Positions 29,525-44,600 are shown, counted from the stretch's first letter. The stretch: DNA of 64,000 bases from Anisus vortex (GCA_949126835.1 OX421492.1:41464498-41528497), one strand, 5' to 3'. Notes: generated by a model from the letters alone, not told the origin. A program made the numbers and translations.

Positions 29525-32500
29525 CTAAGCTAACACGCCTATATGTCTCTGTCCTATGCTGGCACGCCTATATGTCTCTGTCCTATGCTGGCACGCCTAT
29601 ATGTCTCTGTCCTATGCTGGCACGCCTATATGTCTCTGTCCTATGCTGGCATGTCTATATGTCTCTGTCCTATGCTGGCACGCCTATATGTCTCTGTCCT
29701 ATGTTAGCACGCCTATATGTCTCTGTCCTATGCTGGCACGCCTATATGTCTCTGTCCTATGCTGGCACGCCTATATGTCTCTGTCCTATGCTGGCACGCC
29801 TATATGTCTCTGTCCTATGCTGGCACGCCTATATGTCTCTGTCCTATGCTGGCACGCCTATATGTCTCTGTCCTATGCTGGCACGCCTATATGTCTCTGT
29901 CCTATGCTGGCATGTCTATATGTCTCTGTCCTATGCTGGCACGCCTATATGTCTTTGTCCTTTGCTGGCACGCCTATATGTCTCTGTCCTATGCTGGCAC
30001 GCCTATATGTCTCTGTCCTATGCTGGCACGCCTATATGTCTCTGTCCTATGCTGGCACGCCTATTTGTCTCTGTCCTATGCTGGCACGCCTATATGTCTC
30101 TGTCCTATGCTGGCACGCCTATGTCTCTGTCCTATGCTGGCACGCCTATATGTCTTTGTCCTATGCTGGCACGCCTATATGTCTCTGTCCTATGCTGGCA
30201 CGCCTATATGTCTCTGTCCTATGCTGGCACGCCTATATGTCTCTGTCCTATGCTGGCACGCCTATATGTCTCTGTCCTTTGCTGGCACGCCTATATGTCT
30301 CTGTCCTATGCTGGCACGTCTATATGTCTCTGTCCTATGCTGGCACGCCTATATGTCTCTGTCCTATGCTGGCACGCCTATATGTCTCTGTCCTATGCTG
30401 GCACGCCTATATGTCTCTGTCCTATGCTGGCACGCCTATATGTCTCTGTCCTATGCTGGCACGCCTATATGTCTCTGTCCTATGCTGGCACGCCTATATG
30501 TCTCTGTCCTATGCTGGCACGCCTATATGTCTCTGTGGCACGCCTATATGTCTCTGTCCTTTGCTGGCATGTCTATATGTCTCTGTCCTATGCTGGCACG
30601 CCTATATGTCTCAGTCCTATTCTGGCACGCCTATATGTCTCTGTCCTATGCTGGCACGCCTATATGTCTCTGTCCTATGCTGGCACGCCTATATGTCTCT
30701 GTCCTATGCTGGCACGCCTATATGTCTGTGTCCTATGCTGGCACGCCTATATGTCTCTGTCCTATGCTGGCAAGTCTATATGTCTCTGTCCTATGCTGGC
30801 ACGCCTATATGTCTCTGTCCTATGCTGGCACGCCTATATGTCTCTGTCCTATGCTGGCATGTCTATATGTCTCTGTCCTATGCTGGCACGCCTATATGTC
30901 TCTGTCATATGCTGGCACGCCTATATGTCTCTGTCCTATGTTGGCACGCCTATATGTCTCTGTCCTATGCTGGCACGCCTATATGTCTCTGTCCTATGCT
31001 GGCACGCCTATATGTCTCTGTCCTATGCTGGCACGCCTATATGTCTCTGTCCTATGCTGGCATGTCTATATGTCTCTGTCCTATGCTGGCACGCCTATAT
31101 GTCTCTGTGGCACGCCTATATGTCTCTGTCCTATGCTGGCACGCCTATATGTCTCTGTCCTATGCTTGCACGCCTATATGTCTCTGTCCTATGCTGGCAC
31201 GCCTATATGTCTCTGTCCTATGCTGGCACGCCTATATGTCTCTGTCCTATGCTGGCACGCCTATATGTCTCTGTCCTATGCTGGCACGCCTATATGTCTC
31301 TTTCCTATGCTGGCACGCCTATATGTCTCTGTCCTATACTGGCACGCCTATATGTCTCTGTCCTATGCTGGCACGCCTATATGTCTCTGTCCTATGCTGG
31401 CACGCCTATATGTCTCTGTGGCACGCCTATATGTCTCTGTCCTATGCTGGCACGCCTATATGTCTCTGTGGCACGCCTATATGTCTCTGTCCTATGCTGG
31501 CACGCCTATATGTCTCTGTCCTTTGCTGGCACGCCTATATGTCTCTGTCCTATGCTGGCACGCCTATATGTCTCTGTCCTATGCTGGCACGCCTATATGT
31601 CTCTGTCCTATGCTGGCACGCCTATATGTCTCTGTGGCACGCCTATATGTCTCTGTCCTATGCTGGCATGCCTATATGTCTCTGTCCTATGCTGGCACGC
31701 CTATATGTCTCTGTCCTATGCTGGCACGCCTATATGTCTCTGTCCTATGCTGGCACGCCTATATGTCTCTGTCCTATGCTGGCACGCCTATATGTCTCTG
31801 TCCTATGCTGGCACGCCTATATGTCTCTGTGGCACGCCTATATGTCTCTGTCCTATGCTGGCACGCCTATATGTCTCTGTCCTATGCTGGCACGCCTATA
31901 TGTCTCTGTGGCACGCCTATATGTCTCTGTCCTATGCTGGCACGCCTATATGTCTCTGTCCTATGCTGGCACGCCTATATGTCTCAGTCCTATGCTGGCA
32001 CGCCTATATGTCTCTGTCCTATGCTGGCACGCCTATATGTCTCTGTGGCACGCCTATATGTCTCTGTCCTATGCTGGCACGCCTATATGTCTCTGTCCTA
32101 TGCTGGCACGCCTATATGTCTCTGTCCTATGCTGGCACGCCTATATGTCTCTGTCCTATGCTGGCACGCCTATATGTCTCTGTCCTATGCTGGCACGCCT
32201 ATATGTCTCTGTCCTATGCTGGCATGCCTATATGTCTCTGTCCTATGCTGGCACGCCTATATGTCTCTGTGGCACGCCTATATGTCTTTGTCCTATGCTG
32301 GCACGCCTATATGTCTCTTTGGCACGCCTATATGTCTCTGTGGCACGCCTATATGTCTTTGTCCTATGCTGGCACGCCTATATGTCTCTGTCCTATGCTG
32401 CCACGCCTATATGTCTCTGTGGCGCGCCTATATGTCTCTGTCCTATTCTGGCACGCCTATATGAATCAGTCCTATGCTGGCACGCCTATATGTCTCTGTG

Positions 32501-33074
32501 GCACGCCTATATGTCTCTGTCCTATGCTGGCACGCCTATATGTCTCTGTCCTATGCTGGCACGCCTATTTGTCTCTGTGGCACGCCTATATGTCTCTGTC
32601 CTATGCTGGCACGCCTATATGTCTCTGTCCTATGCTGGCACGCCTATATGTCTCTGTCCTATGCTGGCACGCCTATATGTCTCTGTCCTATGCTGGCACG
32701 CCTATATGTCTCTGTCCTATGCTGGCACGCCTATATGTCTCTGTCCTATGCTGGCACGCCTATATGTCTCTGTCCTATGCTGGCACGCCTATATGTCTCT
32801 GTACTATGCTGGCACGCCTATATGTCTCTGTGGCACGCCTATATGTCTCTGTCCTATGCTGGTACGCCTATATGTCTCTGTCCTATGCTGGCACGCCAAT
32901 ATGTCTCTGTCCTATGCTGGCACGCCTATATGTCTCTGTCCTATGCTGGCACGCCTATATGTCTCTGTCCTATGCTGGCACGCCTATATGTCTCTGTCCT
33001 ATGCTGGCACGCCTATATGTCTCTGTCCTATGCTGGCACGCCTATATGTCTCTGTCCTATGCTGGCACGCCTAT
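29525..33074 (+). repeat. 3.5-kb higher-order block, first copy
   Basis: Bounded by a CCTAAGCT variant (near 29525) and a CCTATAAG variant (near 33074). Between them lie unusual units shared with 35123-38643: CCTTTGCTGG, TTTCCTATGC, CCTATACTGG, CTCTTTGGCACG and the ATGAATCAG cassette at 32461. The left markers are 5,598 bp apart and the right markers 5,569 bp apart, so one 29-bp unit was gained or lost in between. Confidence 0.85.
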
Positions 33075-33475
33075 AAGTCTCTGTCCTATGCTGGCACGCC
33101 TATATGTCTCTGTCCTATGCTGGCATGTCTATATGTCTCTGTCCTATGCTGGCACGCCTATATGTCTCTGTCCTATGCTGGCACGCCTATATGTCTCTGT
33201 GGCACGCCTATATGTCTCTGTCCTATGCTGGCACGCCTATATGTCTCTGTCCTATGCTGGCACGCCTATATGTCTCTGTCCTATGCTGGCACGCCTATAT
33301 GTCTCTGTCCTATGCTGGCACGCCTATATGTCTCTGTCCTATGCTGGCACGCCTATATGTCTCTGTCCTATGCTGGCACGCCTATATGTCTCTGTGGCAC
33401 GCCTATATGTCTCTGTCCTATGCTGGCACGCCTATATGTCTCTGTCCTATGCTGGCACGCCTATATGTCTCTGTC

Positions 33476-35123
33476 CTATGCTGGCACGCCTATGTCTCTG
33501 TCCTATGCTGGCACGCCTATATGTCTCTGTCCTATGCTGGCACTCCTATATGTCTCTGTCCTATGCTGGCACGCCTATATGTCTCTTTCCTATGCTGGCA
33601 CGCCTATATGTCTCTGTCCTATGCTGGCACGCCTATATGTCACTGTCCTATGCTGGCATGTCTATATGTCTCTGTCCTATGCTGGCACGCCTATGTCTCT
33701 GTCCTATGCTGGCACGCCTATCTGTCTCTGTCCTATGCTGGCACGCCTATATGTCTCTGTGGCACGCCTATATGTCTCTGTCCTATGCTGGCACGCCTAT
33801 ATGTCTCTGTCCTATGTTGGCAGGCCTATATGTCTCTGTCCTATGCTGGCACGCCTATATGTCTCTGTGGCACGCCTATATGTCTCTGTCCTATGCTGGC
33901 ACGCCTATATGTCTCTGTCCTATGCTGGCATGTCTATATGTCTCTGTCCTATGCTGGCACGCCTATATGTCTCTGTGGCACGCCTATATGTCTCTGTCCT
34001 ATGCTGGCATGTCTATATGTCTCTGTCCTATGCTGGCACGCCTATATGTCTCTGTCCTATGCTGGCACGCCTATATGTCTCTGTCCTATGCTGGCACGCC
34101 TATATGTCTCTGTCCTATGCTGGCACGCCTATATGTCTCTGTCCTATGCTGGCACGCCTATATGTCTCTGTCCTATGCTGGCACGCCTATATGTCTCTGT
34201 CCTATGCTGGCACGCCTATATGTCTCTGTCCTATGCTGGCACGCCTATATGTCTCTGTCCTATGCTGGCACGCCTATATGTCTCTGTCCTATGCTGGCAC
34301 GCCTATATGTCTCTGTGGCACGCCTATATGTCTCTGTCCTATGCTGGCACGCCTATATGTCTCTGTCCTATGCTGGCACGCCTATATGTCTCTGTCCTAT
34401 GCTGGCACGCCTATGTCTCTGTCCTATGCTGGCACGCCTATATGTCTCTGTCCTATGCTGGCACTCCTATATGTCTCTGTCCTATGCTGGCACGCCTATA
34501 TGTCTCTTTCCTATGCTGGCACGCCTATATGTCTCTGTCCTATGCTGGCACGCCTATATGTCACTGTCCTATGCTGGCATGTCTATATGTCTCTGTCCTA
34601 TGCTGGCACGCCTATGTCTCTGTCCTATGCTGGCACGCCTATATGTCTCTGTCCTATGCTGGCACGCCTATATGTCTCTGTGGCACGCCTATATGTCTCT
34701 GTCCTATGCTGGCACGCCTATATGTCTCTGTCCTATGTTGGCAGGCCTATATGTCTCTGTCCTATGCTGGCACGCCTATATGTCTCTGTGGCACGCCTAT
34801 ATGTCTCTGTCCTATGCTGGCACGCCTATATGTCTCTGTCCTATGCTGGCATGTCTATATGTCTCTGTCCTATGCTGGCACGCCTATATGTCTCTGTGGA
34901 ACGCCTATATGTCTCTGTCCTATGCTGGCATGTCTATATGTCTCTGTCCTATGCTGGCACGCCTATATGTCTCTGTCCTATGCTGGCACGCCTATATGTC
35001 TCTGTCCTATGCTGGCACGCCTATATGTCTCTGTCCTATGCTGGCACGCCTATATGTCTCTGTCCTATGCTGGCACGCCTATATGTCTCTGTCCTATGCT
35101 GGCACGCCTATATGTCTCTGTCC
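33476..35123 (+). repeat. Local ~0.9-kb duplication inside the array
   Basis: A run of rare units (27-bp unit, GGCACTCC, TCTTTCC, GTCACTG, GGCATGTC, then AGGCC) occurs twice; the GTCACTG unit is at 33641 and again at 34562, 921 bp apart. The related intervals 15893-17082 and 38643-39831 hold this run once and are 1,188-1,189 bp long, while 33074-35123 is 2,049 bp, so the extra length is explained by this duplication. Confidence 0.75.
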
Positions 35124-38100
35124 TAAGCTGGCACGCCTATATGTCTCTGTCCTATGCTGGCACGCCTATATGTCTCTGTCCTATGCTGGCACGCCTATAT
35201 GACTCTGTCCTATGCTGGCACGCCTATATGTCTCTGTCCTATGCTGGCATGTCTATATGTCTCTGTCCTATGCTGGCACGCCTATATGTCTCTGTCCTAT
35301 GTTAGCACGCCTATATGTCTCTGTCCTATGCTGGCACGCCTATATGTCTCTGTCCTATGCTGGCACGCCTATATGTCTCTGTCCTATGCTGGCACGCCTA
35401 TATGTCTCTGTCCTATGCTGGCACGCCTATATGTCTCTGTCCTATGCTGGCACGCCTATATGTCTCTGTCCTATGCTGGCACGCCTATATGTCTCTGTCC
35501 TATGCTGGCATGTCTATATGTCTCTGTCCTATGCTGGCACGCCTATATGTCTTTGTCCTTTGCTGGCACGCCTATATGTCTCTGTCCTATGCTGGCACGC
35601 CTATATGTCTCTGTCCTATGCTGGCACGCCTATATGTCTCTGTCCTATGCTGGCACGCCTATATGTCTCTGTCCTATGCTGGCACGCCTATATGTCTCTG
35701 TCCTATGCTGGCACGCCTATGTCTCTGTCCTATGCTGGCACGCCTATATGTCTTTGTCCTATGCTGGCACGCCTATATGTCTCTGTCCTATGCTGGCACG
35801 CCTATATGTCTCTGTCCTATGCTGGCACGCCTATATGTCTCTGTCCTATGCTGGCACGCCTATATGTCTCTGTCCTTTGCTGGCACGCCTATATGTCTCT
35901 GTCCTATGCTGGCACGTCTATATGTCTCTGTCCTATGCTGGCACGCCTATATGTCTCTGTCCTATGCTGGCACGCCTATATGTCTCTGTCCTATGCTGGC
36001 ACGCCTATATGTCTCTGTCCTATGCTGGCACGCCTATATGTCTCTGTCCTATGCTGGCACGCCTATATGTCTCTGTCCTATGCTGGCACGCCTATATGTC
36101 TCTGTCCTATGCTGGCACGCCTATATGTCTCTGTGGCACGCCTATATGTCTCTGTCCTTTGCTGGCATGTCTATATGTCTCTGTCCTATGCTGGCACGCC
36201 TATATGTCTCAGTCCTATTCTGGCACGCCTATATGTCTCTGTCCTATGCTGGCACGCCTATATGTCTCTGTCCTATGCTGGCACGCCTATATGTCTCTGT
36301 CCTATGCTGGCACGCCTATATGTCTCTGTCCTATGCTGGCAAGTCTATATGTCTCTGTCCTATGCTGGCACGCCTATATGTCTCTGTCCTATGCTGGCAC
36401 GCCTATATGTCTCTGTCCTATGCTGGCATGTCTATATGTCTCTGTCCTATGCTGGCACGCCTATATGTCTCTGTCATATGCTGGCACGCCTATATGTCTC
36501 TGTCCTATGTTGGCACGCCTATATGTCTCTGTCCTATGCTGGCACGCCTATATGTCTCTGTCCTATGCTGGCACGCCTATATGTCTCTGTCCTATGCTGG
36601 CACGCCTATATGTCTCTGTCCTATGCTGGCATGTCTATATGTCTCTGTCCTATGCTGGCACGCCTATATGTCTCTGTGGCACGCCTATATGTCTCTGTCC
36701 TATGCTGGCACGCCTATATGTCTCTGTCCTATGCTTGCACGCCTATATGTCTCTGTCCTATGCTGGCACGCCTATATGTCTCTGTCCTATGCTGGCACGC
36801 CTATATGTCTCTGTCCTATGCTGGCACGCCTATATGTCTCTGTCCTATGCTGGCACGCCTATATGTCTCTTTCCTATGCTGGCACGCCTATATGTCTCTG
36901 TCCTATACTGGCACGCCTATATGTCTCTGTCCTATGCTGGCACGCCTATATGTCTCTGTCCTATGCTGGCACGCCTATATGTCTCTGTGGCACGCCTATA
37001 TGTCTCTGTCCTATGCTGGCACGCCTATATGTCTCTGTGGCACGCCTATATGTCTCTGTCCTATGCTGGCACGCCTATATGTCTCTGTCCTTTGCTGGCA
37101 CGCCTATATGTCTCTGTCCTATGCTGGCACGCCTATATGTCTCTGTCCTATGCTGGCACGCCTATATGTCTCTGTCCTATGCTGGCACGCCTATATGTCT
37201 CTGTGGCACGCCTATATGTCTCTGTCCTATGCTGGCATGCCTATATGTCTCTGTCCTATGCTGGCACGCCTATATGTCTCTGTCCTATGCTGGCACGCCT
37301 ATATGTCTCTGTCCTATGCTGGCACGCCTATATGTCTCTGTCCTATGCTGGCACGCCTATATGTCTCTGTCCTATGCTGGCACGCCTATATGTCTCTGTG
37401 GCACGCCTATATGTCTCTGTCCTATGCTGGCACGCCTATATGTCTCTGTCCTATGCTGGCACGCCTATATGTCTCTGTGGCACGCCTATATGTCTCTGTC
37501 CTATGCTGGCACGCCTATATGTCTCTGTCCTATGCTGGCACGCCTATATGTCTCAGTCCTATGCTGGCACGCCTATATGTCTCTGTCCTATGCTGGCACG
37601 CCTATATGTCTCTGTGGCACGCCTATATGTCTCTGTCCTATGCTGGCACGCCTATATGTCTCTGTCCTATGCTGGCACGCCTATATGTCTCTGTCCTATG
37701 CTGGCACGCCTATATGTCTCTGTCCTATGCTGGCACGCCTATATGTCTCTGTCCTATGCTGGCACGCCTATATGTCTCTGTCCTATGCTGGCATGCCTAT
37801 ATGTCTCTGTCCTATGCTGGCACGCCTATATGTCTCTGTGGCACGCCTATATGTCTTTGTCCTATGCTGGCACGCCTATATGTCTCTTTGGCACGCCTAT
37901 ATGTCTCTGTGGCACGCCTATATGTCTTTGTCCTATGCTGGCACGCCTATATGTCTCTGTCCTATGCTGGCACGCCTATATGTCTCTGTGGCGCGCCTAT
38001 ATGTCTCTGTCCTATTCTGGCACGCCTATATGAATCAGTCCTATGCTGGCACGCCTATATGTCTCTGTGGCACGCCTATATGTCTCTGTCCTATGCTGGC

Positions 38101-38643
38101 ACGCCTATATGTCTCTGTCCTATGCTGGCACGCCTATATGTCTCTGTGGCACGCCTATATGTCTCTGTCCTATGCTGGCACGCCTATATGTCTCTGTCCT
38201 ATGCTGGCACGCCTATATGTCTCTGTCCTATGCTGGCACGCCTATATGTCTCTGTCCTATGCTGGCACGCCTATATGTCTCTGTCCTATGCTGGCACGCC
38301 TATATGTCTCTGTCCTATGCTGGCACGCCTATATGTCTCTGTCCTATGCTGGCACGCCTATATGTCTCTGTACTATGCTGGCACGCCTATATGTCTCTGT
38401 GGCACGCCTATATGTCTCTGTCCTATGCTGGTACGCCTATATGTCTCTGTCCTATGCTGGCACGCCAATATGTCTCTGTCCTATGCTGGCACGCCTATAT
38501 GTCTCTGTCCTATGCTGGCACGCCTATATGTCTCTGTCCTATGCTGGCACGCCTATATGTCTCTGTCCTATGCTGGCACGCCTATATGTCTCTGTCCTAT
38601 GCTGGCACGCCTATATGTCTCTGTCCTATGCTGGCACGCCTAT
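35123..38643 (+). repeat. 3.5-kb higher-order block, second copy
   Basis: Partner of 29525-33074, with the cassette at 38030 and the CCTATAAG unit at 38643. The similarity includes rare single-base variants in the same order, so this is one of the youngest large duplications in the array, or an assembly duplication. Confidence 0.85.
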
Positions 38644-41600
38644 AAGTCTCTGTCCTATGCTGGCACGCCTATATGTCTCTGTCCTATGCTGGCATGTCTA
38701 TATGTCTCTGTCCTATGCTGGCACGCCTATATGTCTCTGTCCTATGCTGGCACGCCTATATGTCTCTGTCCTATTCTGGCACGCCTATATGTCTCTGTGG
38801 CACGCCTATATGTCTCTGTCCTATGCTGGCACGCCTATATGTCTCTGTCCTATGCTGGCACGCCTATATGTCTCTGTCCTATGCTGGCACGCCTATATGT
38901 CTCTGTCCTATGCTGGCACGCCTATATGTCTCTGTCCTATGCTGGCACGCCTATATGTCTCTGTCCTATGCTGGCACGCCTATATGTCTCTGTCCTATGC
39001 TGGCACGCCTATATGTCTCTGTGGCACGCCTATATGTCTCTGTCCTATGCTGGCACGCCTATATGTCTCTGTCCTATGCTGGCACGCCTATATGTCTCTG
39101 TCCTATGCTGGCACGCCTATGTCTCTGTCCTATGCTGGCACGCCTATATGTCTCTGTCCTATGCTGGCACTCCTATATGTCTCTGTCCTATGCTGGCACG
39201 CCTATATGTCTCTTTCCTATGCTGGCACGCCTATATGTCTCTGTCCTATGCTGGCACGCCTATATGTCACTGTCCTATGCTGGCATGTCTATATGTCTCT
39301 GTCCTATGATGGCACGCCTATGTCTCTGTCCTATGCTGGCACGCCTATCTGTCTCTGTCCTATGCTGGCACGCCTATATGTCTCTGTGGCACGCCTATAT
39401 GTCTCTGTCCTATGCTGGCACGCCTATATGTCTCTGTCCTATGTTGGCAGGCCTATATGTCTCTGTCCTATGCTGGCACGCCTATATGTCTCTGTGGCAC
39501 GCCTATATGTCTCTGTCCTATGCTGGCACGCCTATATGTCTCTGTCCTATGCTGGCATGTCTATATGTCTCTGTCCTATGCTGGCACGCCTATATGTCTC
39601 TGTGGCACGCCTATATGTCTCTGTCCTATGCTGGCATGTCTATATGTCTCTGTCCTATGCTGGCACGCCTATATGTCTCTGTCCTATGCTGGCACGCCTA
39701 TATGTCTCTGTCCTATGCTGGCACGCCTATATGTCTCTGTCCTATGCTGGCACGCCTATATGTCTCTGTCCTATGCTGGCACGCCTATATGTCTCTGTCC
39801 TATGCTGGCACGCCTATATGTCTCTGTCCTAAGCTGGCACGCCTATATGTCTCTGTCCTATGCTGGCACGCCTATATGTCTCTGTCCTATGCTGGCACGC
39901 CTATATGTCTCTGTCCTATGCTGGCACGCCTATATGTCTCTGTCCTATGCTGGCATGTCTATATGTCTCTGTCCTATGCTGGCACGCCTATATGTCTCTG
40001 TCCTATGCTAGCACGCCTATATGTCTCTGTCCTATGCTGGCACGCCTATATGTCTCTGTCCTATGCTGGCACGCCTATATGTCTCTGTCCTATGCTGGCA
40101 CGCCTATATGTCTCTGTCTTATGCTGGCACGCCTATATGTCTCTGTCCTATGCTGGCACGCCTATATGTCTCTGTCCTATGCTGGCACGCCTATATGTCT
40201 CTGTCCTATGCTGGCATGTCTATATGTCTCTGTCCTATGCTGGCACGCCTGTATGTCTCTGTCCTATGCTGGCACGCCTATATGTCTCTGTCCTATGCTG
40301 GCACGCCTATATGTCTTTGTCCTATGCTGGCACGCCTATATGTCTCTGTCCTATGCTGGCACGCCTATATGTCTCTGTCCTATGCTGGCACGCCTATATG
40401 TCTCTGTCCTATGCTGGCACGCCTATATGTCTCTGTCCTATGCTGGAACGCCTATATGTCTCTGTCCTATGCTGGCACGCCTATATGTCTCTGTCCTATG
40501 CTGGAACGCCTATATGTCTTTGTCCTATGCTGGCACGCCTATATGTCTCTGTCCTATGCTGGCACGCCTATATGTCTCTGTCCTATGCTGGCACGCCTAT
40601 ATGTCTCTGTCCTATGCTGGCACGCCTATATGTCTCTGTCCTATGCTGGCACGCCTATATGTCTCTGTCCTATGCTGGCACGTCTATATGTCTCTGTCCT
40701 ATGCTGGCACGCCTATATGTCTCTGTCCTATGCTGGCACGCCTATATGTCTCTGTCCTATGCTGGCACGCCTATATGTCTCTGTCCTATGCTGGCACGCC
40801 TATATGTCTCTGTCCTATGCTGGCACGCCTATATGTCTCTGTCCTATGCTAACACGCCTATATGTCTCTGTCCTATGCTGGCACGCCTATATGTCTCTGT
40901 GGCACGCCTATATGTCTCTGTCCTTTGCTGGCATGTCTATATGTCTCTGTCCTATGCTGGCACGCCTATATGTCTCAGTCCTATTCTGGCACGCCTATAT
41001 GTCTCTGTCCTATGCTGGCACGCCTATATGTCTCTGTCCTATGCTGGCACGCCTATATGTCTCTGTCCTATGCTGGCACGCCTATATGTCTCTGTCCTAT
41101 GCTGGCACGCCTATATGTCTCTGTCCTATGCTGGCAAGTCTATATGTCTCTGTCCTATGCTGGCACGCCTATATGTCTCTGTCCTATGCTGGCACGCCTA
41201 TATGTCTCTGTCCTATGCTGGCATGTCTATATGTCTCTGTCCTATGCTGGCACGCCTATATGTCTCTGTCATATGCTGGCACGCCTATATGTCTCTGTCC
41301 TATGTTGGCACGCCTATATGTCTCTGTCCTATGCGGGCACGCCTATATGTCTCTGTCCTATGCTGGCACGCCTATATGTCTCTGTCCTATGCTGGCACGC
41401 CTATATGTCTCTGTCCTATGCTGGCATGTCTATATGTCTCTGTCCTATGCTGGCACGCCTATATGTCTCTGTGGCACGCCTATATGTCTCTGTCCTATGC
41501 TGGCACGCCTATATGTCTCTGTCCTATGCTGGCACGCCTATATGTCTCTGTCCTATGCTGGCACGCCTATATGTCTCTGTCCTATGCTGGCACGCCTATA

Positions 41601-44600
41601 TGTCTCTGTCCTATGCTGGCACGCCTATATGTCTCTGTCCTATGCTGGCACGCCTATATGTCTCTGTCCTATGCTGGCATGTCTATATGTCTCTGTCCTA
41701 TGCTGGCACGCCTATATGTCTCTGTCCTATGCTGGCACGCCTATATGTCTCTGTCCTATGCTGGCACGCCTATATGTCTCTGTCCTATGCTGGCACGCCT
41801 ATATGTCTCTGTCCTATGCTGGCACGCCTATAAGTCTCTGTCCTATGCTGGCATGTCTATATGTCTCTGTCCTATGCTGGCACGCCTATATGTCTCTGTC
41901 CTATGCTGGCACGCCTATATGTCTCTGTCCTATGCTGGCACGCCTATATGTCTCTGTGGCACGCCTATATGTCTCTGTCCTATGCTGGCACGCCTATATG
42001 TCTCAGTCCTATGCTGGCACGCCTATATGTCTCTGTCATATGCTGGCACGCCTATATGTCTCTGTCCTATGCTGGCACGCCTATATGTCTCTGTCCTATG
42101 CTGGCACGCCTATATGTCTCTGTCCTATGCTGGCACGCCTATATGTCTCTGTCCTATGCTGGCACGCCTATATGTCTCTGTCCTATGCTGGCACGCCTAT
42201 ATGTCTCTGTCCTATGCTGGCACGCCTATATGTCTCTGTCCTATGCTGGCACGCCTATATGTCTCTGTGGCACGCCTATATGTCTCTGTCCTATGCTGGC
42301 ACGCCTATATGTCTCTGTCCTATGCTGGCACGCCTATATGTCTCTGTCCTATGCTGGCATGTCTATATGTCTCTGTCCTATGCTGGCACGCCTATGTCTC
42401 TGTCCTATGCTGGCACGCCTATATGTCTCTGTCCTATGCTGGCACGCCTATGTCTCTGTCCTGTGCTGGCACGCCTATATGTCTCTGTCCTATGCTGGCA
42501 CGCCTATATGTCTCTGTGGCACGCCTATATGTCTCTGTGGCACGCCTATATGTCTCTGTCCTATGCTGGCACGCCTATATGTCTCTGTCCTATGCTGGCA
42601 CGCCTATATGTCTCTGTCCTATGCTGGCACGCCTATATGTCTCTGTGGCACGCCTATATGTCCCTGTCCTATGCTGGCACGCCTATATGTCTTTGTGGCA
42701 CGCCTATATGTCTCTGTCCTATGCTGGCACGCCTATATGTCTCTGTGGCACGCCTATATGTCTCTGTCCTATGCTGGCACGCCTATATGTCTCTGTGGCA
42801 CGCCTATATGTCTCTGTCCTATGCTGGCACGCCTATATGTCTCTGTCCTATGATGGCACGCCTATATGTCTCAGTCCTATGCTGGCACGCCTATATGTCT
42901 CTGTCCTATGCTGGCACGCCTATATGTCTCTGTCCTATGCTGGCACGCCTATATGTATCTGTGGCACGCCTATATGTCTCTGTCCTATGCTGGCACGCCT
43001 ATATGTCTCTGTCCTATGCTGGCACGCCTATATGTCTCTGTCCTATGCTGGCACGCCTATATGTCTCTGTGGCACGCCTATATGTCTCTGTCCTATGCTG
43101 GCACGCCTATATGTCTCTGTCCTATGCTGGCACGCCTATATGTCTCTGTCCTATGCTGGCACGCCTATATGTCTCTGTGGCACGCCTATATGTCTCTGTC
43201 CTATGCCGGCACGCCTATATGTCTCTGTCCTATGCTGGCACGCCTATATGTCTCTGTCCTATGCTGGCACGCCTATATGTCTCTGTCCTATGCTGGTACG
43301 CCTATATGTCTCTGTCCTATGCTGGCACGCCTATATGTCTCTGTCCTATGCTGGCACGCCTATATGTCTCTGTCCTATGCTTGCACGCCTATATGTCTCT
43401 GTCCTATGCTGGCACGCCTATATGTCTCTGTCCTATGCTGGCACGCCTATATGTCTCTGTCCTATGCTGGCACGCCTATATGTCTCTGTCCTATGCTGGC
43501 ACGCCTATATGTCTCTGTCCTATGCTGGCACGCCTATATGTCTCTGTCCTATGCTGGCACGCCTATATGTCTCTGTCCTATGCTGGCACGCCTATATGTC
43601 TCTGTCCTATGCTGGCACGCCTATATGTCTCTGTGGCACGCCTATATGTCTCTGTCCTATGCTGGCACGCCTATATGTCTCTGTGGCACGCCTATATGTC
43701 TCTGTCCTATGCTGGCACGCCTATATGTCTCTGTCCTATGCTGGCACGCCTATATGTCTCTGTGGCACGCCTATATGTCTCTGTCCTATGCTGGCACGCC
43801 TATATGTCTCTGTCCTATGCTGGCACGCCTATATGTCTCTGTCCTATGCTGGCACGCCTATATGTCTCTGTCCTATGCTGGCACGCCTATATGTCTCTGT
43901 CCTATGCTGGCACGCCTATATGTCTCTGTCCTATGCTGGCACGCCTATATGTGTCTGTCCTATGCTGGCACGCCTATATGTCTCTGTCCTATGCTGGCAC
44001 GCCTATATGTCTCTGTCCTATGCTGGCACGCCTATATGTCTCTGTGGCACGCCTATATGTCTCTGTCCTATGCTGGCACGCCTCTATGTCTCTGTCCTAT
44101 GCTGGCACGCCTATATGTCTCTGTCCTATGCTGGCACGCCTATATGTCTCTGTCCTATGCTGGCACGCCTATATGTCTCTGTCCTATGCTGGCACGCCTA
44201 TATGTCTCTGTCCTATGCTGGCACGCCTATATGTCTCTGTCCTATGCTGGCACGCCTATATGTCTCTGTCCTATGCTGGCACGCCTATATGTCTCTGTCC
44301 TATGCTGGCACGCCTATATGTCTCTGTCCTATGCTGGCACGCCTATATGTCTCTGTCCTATGCTGGCACGCCTATATGTCTCTGTGGCACGCCTATATGT
44401 CTCTGTCCTATGCTGGCACGCCTCTATGTCTCTGTCCTATGCTGGCACGCCTATATGTCTCTGTCCTATGCTGGCACGCCTATATGTCTCTGTCCTATGC
44501 TGGCACGCCTATATGTCTCTGTCCTATGCTGGCACGCCTATATGTCTCTGTCCTATGCTGGCACGCCTATATGTCTCTGTCCTATGCTGGCACGCCTATA

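Noticed and set aside
24517..35202. Forward open frame of 3,561 codons (and dozens of similar ones) as a repeat-protein gene
   Set aside because: All three forward frames are open through the same DNA, unit lengths shift frame freely, and there is no leader, unique domain or terminal exon. It is a property of a stop-free satellite unit.
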